Part shown: positions 35,311-45,990 of the stretch, one piece after another
Layout: each line of letters starts with the position of its first letter
Numbering within the stretch: the first letter of the stretch is position 1
Source: Brachynemurus nebulosus
Lineage: Eukaryota > Arthropoda > Insecta > Neuroptera > Myrmeleontidae
Length of the DNA: 64,000 bases
Direction: 5' to 3'
Assembly (NCBI GenBank): GCA_035578155.1
Contig: JAPWDM010000021.1
Location: forward strand, 124,001-188,000
The notes under the pieces: generated by a model
What the model was told of the DNA's origin: nothing
Seen by the model: the letters and a program-made list of their open reading frames with translations, nothing else
Database searches by the model: none
Program-made: the position numbers and the translations under genes

Positions 35311-36170
35311 CCATCAAACGGGACTACTTTGACACCCCGGGGTAACTTTGACACTACGAACATTTTTTGTTTTTTAAAAAAAATTGATTTTCCTTTTTTT
35401 TCACCTTATTTTAATATCAGTTGTTATTGTTACAGGTACTAAGTAGTCAAAAATGGTGAGACATTACGAAAAAGTTCCGGGAACGCGGAGTTACCGCAAC
35501 TATTCGAGCGAAGACTTAAGAAATGCACTTGAAGCTATTGAAAGTGACATGCCTGTCCAAAGGGCGGCAATAGTTTATAAAATTCCACGCATAACACTTC
35601 GTAATAAGTCCCTTGGTAATCTTGGTATACACAACCAGTCGGTAGGTCATCCAAGTGTCCTTAGTAGCGGTGAACAGGAAGTGATTCGTAACACTTTATT
35701 ACAAGTGGCAAAGTGGGGTTTTCTTTTAACCAAGTGTGATATTCGTGCCGTGGTCACGAAATTTTTGGATAAACAGGGCAAAATAGTGCGTGAACTCAAA
35801 GAAAATTATCCTGGACCCGATTTTGTCGAAAACTTCATCAAGTAAATCCGTTTGACGGTAAAATTTTTGTTCAATAATCCGACGAAAGATCTTTGTCTCT
35901 TTTTTATGTAATAGAAGGTTCTAGTAACCAAAATGAAAAGTTCTGCCACGAAAGGGTATATTGTATTAATTCCGACGAGTGTTATTATTTATGGTTTTGA
36001 TATCAATCGAGTGACATATACAAATACAGAATGTACCAGATGTAGCACAGGTGCAAGGTGGCTTACTCTTTTTTTGTGAATAAATATGTTTAGATATCTA
36101 TATTTTTTTGTCATTTATTTTTTTATTTATTTATTTATTATTTTTTTAAGTTTTAGTGAGTGACATTTTA
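35311..36170 (+). mobile_element. Pogo-like DNA transposon, 5' part
   Basis: A likely terminal region 'CGGGACTACTTTGACACCCC' (35319 on), with the related 'GGGGTAACTTTGACAC' following, resembles pogo-group ends in insects and precedes a pogo transposase N-terminus. TA at 35309-35310 could be the target site. No matching 3' end was found before the hAT sequence resumes at about 36190, so the element is 3'-truncated. Confidence 0.55.
35453..35845 (+). pseudogene. Pogo-like transposase N-terminus
   Basis: 130 codons from the ATG: an HTH-psq domain ('YSSEDLRNALEAIES', 'VQRAAIVYKIPRITLRNK') and the start of a CENP-B-type HTH ('LSSGEQEVIRNTLLQVAKWGFLLTKCDIRAVV'). This is the DNA-binding half of pogo/Tigger transposases, whose DDE core normally follows. 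A stop at 35843-35845 and loss of the DDE region make it a fragment. Confidence 0.75.
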
Positions 36171-36189
36171 CAATGTCACATCACATCAG

Positions 36190-36742
36190 AGGTTTCAAAA
36201 TGCAGTTGAGTTTGTTTTCTAAACAAATAGTTAAGAAAGACCTTACACACTTCCCAAGACTAAAACTATTGCAGTTAGGGAAGACAAACTTAAAAACTAT
36301 GAGAAAAGCGTGAAATGTCTTCATGACGAATTTGAACGAAGATTCCATGACTTCAAAGCTACTAAACAGGACCTGGACATTTTTAGCACGCCATTTAATG
36401 TGGACTGTGAATCAGTCAAACCAGAATCAGCTCGAACTGATTGAGTTGCAATGCAATACTGAACTGAAGCAACGATTTATCAATGTTTCTAAAGCTGAGT
36501 TCTACAAGGCCCTGTCAAACCCAAGCTTCCTGAATCTGAAATCTCACGCTCAGAAGATAATTGCGATGTTTGCATCTTCCTACATTTATGAACAGGTGTT
36601 TTCTACCATAAAGCTTCGAAAGAACAGCGTTAGAAACCGACTAACTGACTACCATTTGGCTTCCCTACTGCGAATCAGCTCATCATCGTTTGAACTAGAT
36701 TATGAACAACTTTTAGAATCTCAGGCGCTGTTTCATCAGTGA
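36190..36742 (+). pseudogene. hAT transposase, C-terminal part
   Basis: Continues the protein begun at 32434. 'KKDLTHFPRLK' leads into 'QLELIELQCNTELKQRF' and the dimerisation (hATC) block 'KIIAMFASSYIYEQVFSTIKLRKNSVRNRLTDYHLASLLRI'. The catalytic Glu lies in this part of hAT proteins. One stop near 36312 and a frame change precede the last 139-codon open stretch, which ends at a natural stop. Confidence 0.8.
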
Positions 36743-36948
36743 CATACGCCTTCATACATTACTAAAGAATAATAAATTGCTGTAATAATTTTTTTTTTAA
36801 TATTGTAGTGTATAAGTTGTTAGTGATGTAACAAATCAAAAATATATTTTACTATTTGTAAAAATATGTTGTGTTCTATTTTTTTCGGTCCGCCTAGATA
36901 ATTTGTTATTTCATCTGGCCCTCCCCTTAAAAAGTTTGCCCATGTCTG

Positions 36949-37468
36949 GGTTAGACGAACATAACTTACTACTTCTACGATACTACGACAGTCATCAAAA
37001 GCCAACATAATGTTGCCACTCAGGATTACTTATAGTACTATAAAATCCATTAAAAAAAAACAAAAAGAAACTGGTAGAATACTTTAAAAAAATATATTTT
37101 TGTTCAGGATGAACATAAAAAATGACAACATATATTACAATATTTAGGTACATATTTTATTTAGTGACAATCGCCAAAAGCCTATAAAATATTGCCGTTC
37201 AGCACTAATTATAATACTATAAAAAAAAAGTCCATTAAAAAAAATTCTTAAATGACAACACGCAAAAAAATTTTTTTCATTAAAATGTGAACATAATAAA
37301 AGTAGTCCTCAATGTTGGCTTTTGCTAACTATCACCTAAAAGGAACCATAGAAAATATGTACCTAAATAATGTATATCGTCACCCTTTATGTTCACATTT
37401 TAATAAAAAATATTTTTTTTTGAAAGTGCTGCACTCATTTTTATGTAATGGGTTTTATGTTGACATAA
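36949..37468. repeat. Degenerate tandem repeat of about 170-180 bp units
   Basis: 'AAAAGCCAACATAATGTTGCC' at about 36996 and 'AAAAGCCTATAAAATATTGCC' at about 37174 start similar units that continue with 'ACTATAAAA' and 'CCATTAAAAAAAA'. A third partial unit begins near 37316. Further related sequence (AGGGGAACCACATAAAATAC) lies beyond the errantivirus at about 46744, so the provirus was inserted into this repeat tract. Confidence 0.5.
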
Positions 37469-37472
37469 GTAC

Positions 37473-38213
37473 TGTCGTATATAAACGCCCTAAAAAAAAG
37501 CCTACCAAAGCAGGAAATTTAAAGCAAAGTCTATCAATACGCCTACCAGAGCAGGAAATTTAAAGCAAAGTCTATCAATCCGTCTACCAAATAAACAGAT
37601 AAGAAAAAGATATAAAAGCTCGATCAGAAAAAACAATAAGACAAATTATGACATTCATTCTAACATAACGAATGACCATTGTTGTAATCCCGTGCGAACA
37701 ATTAAAAGTGCCTTCATTGTTATTGTAGTGAATTGTAACAATAATATATTAAAGATTAAACCAATAATCAAAGAGTGTGTATTAAATTATGTGTAATAAA
37801 ATATTGTAATCGTTTTAATTAATTAATCAATAAATAAATTTCATTAAAAATTTAAATAATTGGTGTCATAATTTTTGAACGTTACGTTACCTACTCATTG
37901 ACGTATCCTTCGCACTTAAAAAGGGCTTAATCCAAAACAGACTTTGTCTAACGGTGCATATGCCTAGTGTCACGAATTGTCTTTGATAAGGCGAATTAGT
38001 AAGGAAAATCTTGTGAGTGATTAATTGCAGCAGCAACGTATTCACAACAAAATCCAGAATTGTTCGAAGTTCATCGATTAGTAGTGTCCTATGGTGACCT
38101 GCCGTGCTGACATTGAAAGAGATTAAGTTATACGGGTGTTATTCCCCAAAATTGAATAACTGGTGGCAGCAAGATCTTATTTTTTATACTTTTTAACGAA
38201 AAAGTATTCGACA
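37473..38213 (+). repeat. 5' LTR of the errantivirus-type element
   Basis: Starts TGTCGTATA and ends …ATTCGACA, nearly inverted termini. It shares most of its sequence with 45989-46696, with an extra repeat of 'GCCTACC...CAGGAAATTTAAAGCAAAG' near 37500-37570. It holds 'ATATAAAAGCTCG' (TATA-like, 37609 on). Confidence 0.9.
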
Positions 38214-38221
38214 CTAGAAAA

Positions 38222-38245
38222 ATCTGGTGGCAGCGGTGGGGATCA
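38222..38245 (+). other. Candidate primer-binding site
   Basis: Just 3' of the LTR, TCTGGTGGCAGCGGTGGGG stands out as a GC-rich tRNA-like 3'-end complement. The matching tRNA was not identified. A related 'TGGTGGCAGC' occurs inside the LTR at 38161. Confidence 0.4.
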
Positions 38246-38285
38246 CACATCACCAGCCATCAAGTTATTTCGAAGCACTCAACAA

Positions 38286-39193
38286 ATGTCCAACGCAAGT
38301 TCAAGTACCGATTCTACCAACAGTCAAGTTCCGATATACTTAATCACATTCGGCACCCAAACGGGAAAACGAGTTGTACTAGGCTTCAAGGAAAACTGGA
38401 AAATTCAATACACTGTAGAAGTTGACGACAATACAGCCGAAGTCCAGATCCAGAAGTGATTGATACCCACCGTTCCCAATAAGGGTACAGCCGATAAGAC
38501 AAACAATCGAGAATTTCAGTGCAAAGTAGGGGCAAGACTTGTTGATTTTTCCGTTCATATTGCCTCCGTAATCTGGTACTTAAGTTACAATATATATCAG
38601 GATCCTTGCGTGCGACTTCAAAAAAATTTTAATGGATGCAAATGTTGAAGGATATTGGAGTGACGAGAATGAAAACTAGACAAGGAGTGTAAAATTTAAA
38701 AATGATGAAACTTTTAGAATTATTCAAATGAAGTTGATTAATTTCATAGATTTGCCTTTCCATAAAACCTTCCTATAATAATGAGATCCACTGAAAAATA
38801 AATGATAAATGAGAATATTCCGGCATAATATATATTCCATCTTACTATTTACCTTCATGTAAACCTAATGCACATATGAGAATTCATGGAGGGGATGGGG
38901 CGAAAATAAAGCCTTATCGATACCCCTCCTTTAACTCAAAACTAAGAAAATACCCTAATGAATACTATAATCAAAGTAATCAACATAAAAAATACAAAGA
39001 TAATAATAAAAAATGTGAATATTGTTACAAAATGGGACATAACATTAACGAATGCTTTACTAAGGAAAACAAAGATAAACGGGAAACAGAAATAAGTAAA
39101 GCAAAAATGAATATAAACCAGTCGGGAAACGAGTTAAAGGGTCAGATCGCGTCGTCGGATCTCATCCAATTTCAAACAGACCACATAATGTAA
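38286..39193 (+). pseudogene. Errantivirus-type gag, fragmented
   Basis: The first open stretch (about 58 codons from the ATG at 38286) has no clear domain. The second (38876-39193) is basic and carries a zinc knuckle CEYCYKMGHNINEC near 39010-39055, the nucleocapsid signature. The region between has stops throughout and the usual capsid domain is not recognisable, so most of gag is deleted. Confidence 0.6.
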
Positions 39194-39201
39194 ATGAAAC
39201 T

Positions 39202-39792
39202 ATGTCTAAATCAAATAAAAATAATTTAAAACCTGAATTAAATAAAACTTTTAAAAATAATAAATCAAAGTACAGAGAAGTAAAAAACGAAACTTATACA
39301 ACTTACATAGAATTCATCACCCCAAATCACAAAAAGGGAAAAATAAAAATACAAATAGACACCGGATCAACTATTAGTTTGATTAAATATAACGAGTTAA
39401 ACCCTGAAAATACGAAAGTCTATAGGAGACCAATACACATAGTAACCTGTACAAATTTAACAGACACGAATCCCATATCCACACGAGGTAAAACTAGGTT
39501 GCAAGTTACAAATAATCAAAACACAATTGAGTTTACTCCTTACATTATAAATCAAAATGATATCGACCTCGAATATGACGGTCTGATAGGTAACGATTTT
39601 CTTACCGAAAATTGGGCAATAATAAGTTATTACCAAAATTTGCTTATCTTACCCAAAAAGAAAATTAAATTCAAATTAAATAATTATCAAAACAGCACAC
39701 AAATAAATAATATTAAAAGAAAGAAAGAAGATTACATCAAGAGAGAGACTAACAAGAATCAAAAAATGATTACGCACAAATCATTTAAGTAA
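39202..39792 (+). pseudogene. Retroviral-type aspartic protease region
   Basis: The DTG active site is intact ('IQIDTGSTISLIKY', near 39350-39385), followed by the flap region and 'YDGLIGNDFLTENWAII' near 39575-39620, which matches the conserved IGxDFL of Gypsy proteases. A Lys-rich linker leads to a stop at 39790. The protein would cleave Gag-Pol. The open stretch looks intact but its joining frames are broken. Confidence 0.7.
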
Positions 39793-40080
39793 ATCAGAAG
39801 AACTACCACTCCTTCCCCTAATTCTGAAATACAACGAAATAGTGAAACTAGAAGGTGACGCACCAGGAAGAACCGATGTAGTCACACATGAAATCAAAAC
39901 AACGAACAATCAGCCAATAATATCCAAAATATATCCCTTACAAAAAGTAATGGAAAATGAAGCCCTAAAACAAATAAATCAACTATTAGAAGAAAAAATA
40001 ATCCAAGAATCAAAGAGTCCCTATAACAGCCCAGTTTGGATTGTTCCCAAAAAGGAAGATGCTTCGGGCAGAGAAATATA

Positions 40081-41296
40081 CAGTGGCCATCCAATGGTAC
40101 GTACTCCGATTTTACGTAGTGACGTCAGCGTTTTAGTGGGGTTCTCCTCTCACAGATATGTTGTTGTTTGTCTGTGTTGGTGAAAATTTATGTACCAAGC
40201 CAGAGTCAGGGCCGTAGGTAATATTGTCTGAGGGTCTCGTAGCCTTTAAAAATTTTAAAATTTCACTGCAGATATATATGCACATATTCTGTATACGTAA
40301 TATTCAAAATGCAAATGCAAAATGAGTAACGTAAAATTCTAGAATATTCTAATCGTTAACTAGCAGAGATATCAAAAAACAGACTTTACCATTGAATTGG
40401 TAATTAAAAATGAGATTAAACAGTGTAGTTTGACAAAAATTCTAGAATGTTCTATTTGTCAACTAGCAAAGATATTGAAAAATCAATTGTACCATTTAAT
40501 TGTCCATTGAAAAAGAGGTCAAATTACACATTTTGACAAATGTTCTAGAATATTCTATTCGTCAATTAGCAAAGATATTCAAAAACAGACGTCGCCATTG
40601 AATTGGCTACTAAAAAGGAGACCAAATAACACATTTTGAGAAATGTTCTAGAATATTCTATTTGTCAACTAACAAAGATATTGGAAAATCTACTGCACCA
40701 CTTAATTGTCCAACCGAAATTAAAGTAAACCAAATGTCCGTTTTTGACAAATAATTTTTGCTATTTGACAAATAGAATATTCTAGAACATTTATCAAAAT
40801 GTGCTATTCTGTCTTTTATTCGATGACCAATTAAATGGTGCAATCGATTTTTCGATATCTTTGTTAGTTGACGAATAGAACATTCTAGAATTTTTGTCAA
40901 AATGCGCTGCTTAATCTAATTTTTAGTGCCCAGTTCAATAGTGAACTTTGTTTTTTGGTATCTTTGCTAGTTCACGAGTAAAATAATCTAGAATTTTTGT
41001 CAGCTTCCGCCATTTGGCGTCTTTTTCGCTGATGAATACGATAGTGAAGTTGATTTTTCGATAGTTTTCTAAAAGTCGTCACTCATATTCATTAGTATAA
41101 CATTGGATTTCCTTTGTCTACACAACCGAATTTTAGGTGTAAATTGTCTCTTAAGATAATTTTGTTTTAAATAAATTCACATAAATAGTATTTACCAACC
41201 CCCGAAACAAAAGTTTACCAACGCCCCTGATCTTCCGATTTTACGTACTTCCCCTTAATTTTGCACCGACCACTACGTAAAATTGGATTTGTGGTG
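40081..41296 (+). mobile_element. HSE-B: 1.2-kb foldback element in the provirus RT
   Basis: Flanked by TA (40079-40080 and 41297-41298). Ends are CAGTGGCCATCCAATGGTAC and …CCAATTTTACG-type inverted, as in HSE-A. It is the same length class (1216 against 1221 bp) and in opposite orientation to HSE-A. TGACGTCA lies at 40120-40127 near the left end. No coding capacity. It lies inside another TE, so it moved after that TE had arrived. Confidence 0.8.
40337..40993. promoter_or_regulatory. Heat-shock-element array, 103-bp period (HSE-B)
   Basis: Motifs lie at 40337-40349, 40440-40452, 40543-40555 and 40646-40658 (TTCnnGAAnnTTC), then 40775-40787 and 40878-40890 (GAAnnTTCnnGAA), with a decayed one at 40981-40993. 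Spacing is 103 bp within each half and 129 bp across the centre. The four-plus-three arrangement mirrors HSE-A read from the other strand. Confidence 0.75.
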
Positions 41297-42555
41297 TAGA
41301 ATGATTATTGATTACCGAAATCTAAACAAAGTAACAATAGCGAATAAGTTAGTATCGTATACCTAATATTGACTGCATCCTTCAATCATTGGGACAGAAC
41401 AAATACTTCACAACAATGGATTTAGCTTCAGGATTTCATCAGGTATCAACTGCCAGAGAAGACATCTAAAAGACAACCTTTTCCACTCCTTTTGGTCACT
41501 ATGAATTCTTGCGAATGTTATTTGGATTGATAAATGCACCGGCAACATTCCAAACACTAATGAATACTATTCTCAAAGAAGAAATCAGACGAGGAAAATG
41601 TTTATGTTACCTTGATTATATAATCATACTAGGTCAAGATTTAGAAACGCACCTAGAAATATCGAACAAGTATTAAATAAATTAATCAAGGCAGGACTAA
41701 AAATAAACTTAGACAAGTGCGAATTCTTAATGAAAGAAATGAACTATCATAGACACAAAAAAAATCTAGAAGGAATCAAACCTCAAGAAAAGAAGATTAA
41801 AGCCATAGAAAACCTAAAGAGTCCAAAAAACGTTAAAGAACTCCAAAGAGTACTAGAAGCCATAGGGTACTACAGGAAATTCATACCCAACTACTCCCAA
41901 ATCGTGAAGCCTCTAACAAAACTACTAAAGAAGGATGTAAAATACAACTTTGATGAATCTTGTGAACGAGCTTTAAAAATACTATAAGAATTCTTACTGA
42001 AAGAACCAATTCTGAATTATCCAAAAACCGTTTATATTAAAAACTGACGCATCAAACCATGCAATTCGAGCAATTTTGCTACAAGAAAACAACGATGGGA
42101 AGGAAATGCCAACCGCTTATTACAGTGCAACTTTAAATGATGCAGAGACAAGGTACAGCACTATAGAAAAGGAATGTTTAGTAATTATAAAAGCAGTCAA
42201 AAACTTTCACCATTACCTATACGGAAAAAAGTTCCTAATCAAGACAGACCATAGACCACTAGTTTGGCTACATTCAGCAAAGTACTCAACACGTAGATTA
42301 GTGGGATGGCGTCTTAAGCTGATGCAATATGACTATGAAGTCAAATATACAGCAGGAAAAGCAAATCACATGGCAGATTTACTGTCCAGACAAATTAATG
42401 TCGTAAACATAAGGAAAGAGTATCAATCAGACTTATCCTACATCGATACCAAAAGCGAAAGCTCAGAAGACGAAGAGACAATATTAAGAAAAAAGAAATT
42501 TTTCAAACACATCGGAAGACAGATAGAAAAAGCCCAATAAAGAGGGATCCTGGAA

Positions 42556-42966
42556 ATGGCCGAAAAAGATAAAAAGTTGCTTGAAAAGGAAACCTCAGAT
42601 GAAATAGAAAGGTTAATTCAGCAACAGATAGAAGAAAGAAATAAAAAGAAAAAAGGAACCAATACAGAAGATGTTGAATTATATGATACATTTCTCCAAA
42701 CGTATGATGAAAATGGAGAATACGAAATAGAAAAAAACACTCAAATAAGTGAAACAAACATAAGAAACATTACAAATGTCATAATACCAGTAACTACCTC
42801 AGGATATCTAGGTAAATACAGAGATCTGTTAAAAGACATAGTAGACATAGAAACTCTATTAAAAGGGAAAAACCAATTAGAGGAAGTAGTAAATAAATTA
42901 AACAAATATAGGGAAATAGCATTTAAAAACACTATAGAAAATAAGGAAATAAATAAGAAATATTGA
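42556..42966 (+). CDS. Charged linker ORF after RNase H, function unknown
   Basis: An intact 136-codon frame, rich in Glu and Lys ('EKETSDEIERLIQQQIEERNKKKK'), with a predicted helical C-terminal half. It takes the place between RNase H and integrase where errantiviruses have a linker and the integrase zinc domain; no HHCC or catalytic motif is visible. It is probably a residual pol linker kept open after the integrase core was deleted. An independent gene is less likely. Confidence 0.4.
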   Translation: MAEKDKKLLEKETSDEIERLIQQQIEERNKKKKGTNTEDVELYDTFLQTYDENGEYEIEKNTQISETNIRNITNVIIPVTTSGYLGKYRDLLKDIVDIETLLKGKNQLEEVVNKLNKYREIAFKNTIENKEINKKY

Positions 42967-42974
42967 TAGGAAAA

Positions 42975-43141
42975 TAAATCCCAAAGATTTCTCAATAGGT
43001 CAAATGCTAATAAAAAATAATCAAACAGAAAGAAATCCCCTACCTAGGACCTTATGAAATTATAGATATCAACACCCCAAAGATGACGGTAAATATAAAC
43101 GGACGAAACGTAAAGTACCACATGAATCAAATTAGACCCTA
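42975..43141 (+). pseudogene. Integrase C-terminal remnant
   Basis: In two frames the sequence reads 'FSIGQMLIKNNQTERNPLP', then 'GPYEIIDINTPKMTVNI' and 'KYHMNQIRP' before a stop. This is the SH3-like C-terminal domain of Gypsy integrases. The HHCC zinc domain and DDE core that should precede it are gone. Confidence 0.65.
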
Positions 43142-43149
43142 AAATGACA

Positions 43150-44385
43150 GAGTAACTACTAATTTAAGTGATTCTGTTGTCTTAGATGGCGAGAATATTT
43201 TAAATTCATACCCATGCTTCACCAAATAAAGTCAAAACAAATAAACTTTGAAAAAGAAAAGGGAATCGAACTTTTAATAGATAGAATAGAACACAACTTA
43301 TATCAATTAGAACCCTTCACTAAACATAGAATAAAAAGATATATAGCAAATGGTTTAAGCACAGTATTAAAATGGCTTATAGGAACCCCAGATGCAAAAG
43401 ATAGAGAATTTTATGAAAAAACCATAAGAATACTAATTAAAAACCAAAAACTCAATGATAAAATAATCAAAGATCAAATCAGTATTGTAAATAATACAAT
43501 AAATGAATTCAAACGTTCCATTAAACATTTGTAAGATATTGAAAACAAAATTAATAAAAACATTAAAAATTTAAATAAATTAATAAATAAAAATACGGAA
43601 AAAATAGCCATAATAGAAAACCATGAATTGGCAATGGAAACGTTAGCAGCATTTATAACCATACTCAAAGATTACGAGTAAATAATTCAGAAATTCTTAA
43701 ATGACATAAATCTAATACAATTTGGAATAATTAGTTATCATATTCTACCCCCTGACATATTACAGCGAGAATTAATAAAATTAGCCAAAATAAAACCTTT
43801 ACCATTACCACTCACAAATGAGAACATTCAAAAGTATTGCCAATTGTTGAAATGAGATGTATTCATTGCTGAAGGGAACATAATAGCTATGATAAAAATC
43901 CCAATAATAAAAAGATATCAATATAAATTGTATCAAATAAATTCACTCCCAATATGAAATGAAATTGATAAAACGGTAACATTTATAAAAATTAAAAACA
44001 ATTATCTTATAGTAAACTCCCTCCACGAACAGTATTATTTATCAACAAATATTAATAATTGTGTAAAATTAGATAATAAATATTTTCTATGCAATAACAT
44101 ACACACACTGAATCAAGATAAAAGCAAATGCGAATATGAACTGTTTCTAGATTTAATAAATAGAAAGCCAAAGAATTGTAATATTGAAACAATAGTCGCG
44201 AATGCTTTTCTGTCGAAATATACTAACAATAATAAATGGTTATATAGTCTAAGCAACGAAGCTTTGTTAGATGTCATTTGCAATGGAAAAAATATTACTA
44301 AATTAAAATTGAAAGATGTAGGACTACTAGAAATAAATGTACAATGTATAGTAAAAGGTCCAAAAATTACACATGCCCATTGTTG
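43150..44385 (+). pseudogene. Envelope protein gene of the errantivirus-type element
   Basis: The frame from about 43214 contains a basic furin-type site (RIKR near 43332) followed by a hydrophobic, Gly-rich segment, as in the F-like envelope proteins of errantiviruses. Helical heptad-like stretches follow (43390-43680). Stops near 43532, 43679 and 43854 break it; downstream, 43860-44385 keeps Cys-containing ectodomain-like sequence. A transmembrane anchor was not recognised, since the 3' end is disrupted. It is described only as a decayed gene. Confidence 0.65.
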
Positions 44386-44633
44386 ATGATATTAACAATT
44401 TTTAAGTACAAATAAAAATTGTAGTGAAGAAACTAAAAACCTTGTAAATCCAAATGAAACTATATTGGAATTAAACTATTTTAAACTAGACAACATAAAA
44501 ATAATCGAGCACACATTACAAGCTCAGAAAACTTATTAAAAGAAAAACACATTGAAATTATTAAACGAACAGATGATAGTTTTAAAAACAAACAGACGAT
44601 AGTTTCAATTGGATACTATTTATCATAATAAGC

Positions 44634-44636
<3 letters not shown>

Positions 44637-44704
<68 letters not shown>
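44637..44704. repeat. (AT)n microsatellite, 68 bp
   Basis: Pure AT tract within the 3' end of the env region. Confidence 0.95.
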
Positions 44705-44707
<3 letters not shown>

Positions 44708-45037
44708 CCAAAGTATCAAGAAAATATAATATGTTTAGTAAAATACATTGTAAAAAGAACAAAAAGAATCAATATGAAAGTTCTAGTCAAATAACTAATT
44801 CAGGCACTGAAAATATAATATCTCAATTGAACTGAATAATGATGAAGGCGAAACAAGCACAAATCCTGAATATACAGTACGCTTTATAAATCTTAAGAAA
44901 CAAGAAGGTATAGTTAATTATTTCTGGTGAACATTCTACTTCCAATATCTCGTTGAAGAGTTTCGTAATTTGATTTTCAAGTTCTTTGTAACTTACAAGC
45001 TGTTTAACGATCTATTTTTTGTAGTGTCTATCGTACT

Positions 45038-45382
45038 TTGTCGTTTACAAGCTTAGCTCAACCATATCTGAATTTAACAATTCCTATTTGCTTCCTCAGA
45101 TTATTAGCCCAGCTCAGAACAAGTGGTGGTAACCGTTTAAGAGTAGCCGTATCGCATTATTTAGCCAACATTCAGACGGATCAAATCTATACAAGCTGCA
45201 ATATGCAATCCCTAGAAACTCTAGATCACATTATTTTCGAGTGCCCAATTTATAATTATATCCGAGGTCAGTTTCTAAATGAGTTCATTTTGACTTCGAA
45301 TGAAAGCTTATCGAGTCTACTATCTACCCAGTCAAAGTACCATCTCATTCGTTTGTATCGCTTCGTCGATTCTGCTATATGA
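45038..45382 (+). pseudogene. LINE ORF2 C-terminal fragment
   Basis: The open stretch reads 'LLAQLRTSGGNRLRV' and 'CNMQSLETLDHIIFECPIYNYIR', the Cys-x-His-Cys tail that ends ORF2 of I/R1/Jockey-type LINEs, on the plus strand. RT and RNase H are absent, as expected for a 5'-truncated copy. It inserted between env and the 3' LTR of the provirus and is followed by short tandem repeats that look like its 3' tail. Confidence 0.65.
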
Positions 45383-45449
45383 ATACGAGCAATTGCTAGA
45401 GACGAGGAGTAAAATTCAGCATAAAGTAACAGAAGTAATAAAAAAACCA

Positions 45450-45530
45450 CTTAATTTAATTTTAATTTTGTTATTTTTAAAATAGTTTATAATTTTGTTA
45501 TTTCTAAAATAGTTTAATTTTGTTAATTCG
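45450..45530 (+). repeat. Short tandem repeat at the LINE fragment tail
   Basis: Three imperfect copies of about 28 bp around TTTTGTTATTTTTAAAATAG. Tandem 3' repeats instead of poly(A) are known for several non-LTR clades with RNase H. Confidence 0.6.
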
Positions 45531-45977
45531 AAAAAACAAAACCAAATGGCTTGATAATTATTTTCTGGCATCTTGGATGATACTTTTGGCAATTCTAAAT
45601 TGGAATGAAAAAAAACAGTCAATAAAAAAGGTTCATGGGTATCTATGACTTGTACTGTCTATTTTACGATGAAAAGGATATTGTTGTTTAAGTATATTTG
45701 AAAAATAGTTTGTCACGTAAATAAAAAGAAATTTGCTTTCTCTCACACATAAAAAGAGACAGTCATTCAGATACATCCATACACAATTATAAAGTTAAAA
45801 ATTTTAATTTTGAGTTGCCAAAGTATAAATCTATTAATTTATTGAAATTTCGTATATTTTTGATTTATAATATCTAACACATCTGTAATATCTAACAAAT
45901 AAACAAAAAAAAAAAACAAAAAAAAACAAGAAGGTATCTAATTACCTTAATAAATTAATGAAATTAGATCCTTCTTT

Positions 45978-45990
45978 TGAAAGGGGGGGG
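45978..45990 (+). other. Polypurine tract
   Basis: GAAAGGGGGGGG directly before the 3' LTR fits the plus-strand priming site. The G run has replaced the expected TG at the LTR start. Confidence 0.6.

Larger units (their letters stand above)
31979..36948 (+). mobile_element. hAT element with intact-looking TIRs, interrupted
   Basis: Left TIR CAGTCATGGGCAAAGTGCGG (31979 on) and right TIR, inverted, CAGACATGGGCAAACTTTTT (36948 back) share CATGGGCAAA. Flanks GATTAGAT (31971-31978) and GGTTAGAC (36949-36956) agree at 6 of 8, a decayed 8-bp target duplication as expected for hAT. The transposase is in two parts (32434-33469 and 36190-36742) separated by a 2.7-kb insertion. The 5' leader holds a TGACGTCA site at 32322-32329. 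It inserted into or next to the copia LTR. Confidence 0.75.
39842..42540 (+). pseudogene. Reverse transcriptase and RNase H, split by HSE-B
   Basis: RT begins in 39842-40080 ('QINQLLEEKIIQESKSPYNSPVW'). It is cut at 40081 by HSE-B and resumes at 41299 with 'RMIIDYRNLNK', 'TTMDLASGFHQV' and 'LFGLINAPATFQ'. The catalytic box reads YLDY instead of YLDD (near 41612), so the second metal-binding Asp is lost. Thumb/connection follows at 41730-41987. RNase H lies at 42010-42450, with 'STIEKECLVIIKAV' and 'TDHRPLVWL' plus 'KANHMADLLSR' in the tail. Several stops and shifts occur between 41360 and 42060. Confidence 0.8.

Noticed and set aside
37473..38213. Intact provirus
   Set aside because: Stops in all genes, YLDY in RT, deleted integrase core and HSE-B in RT show that it is defective.
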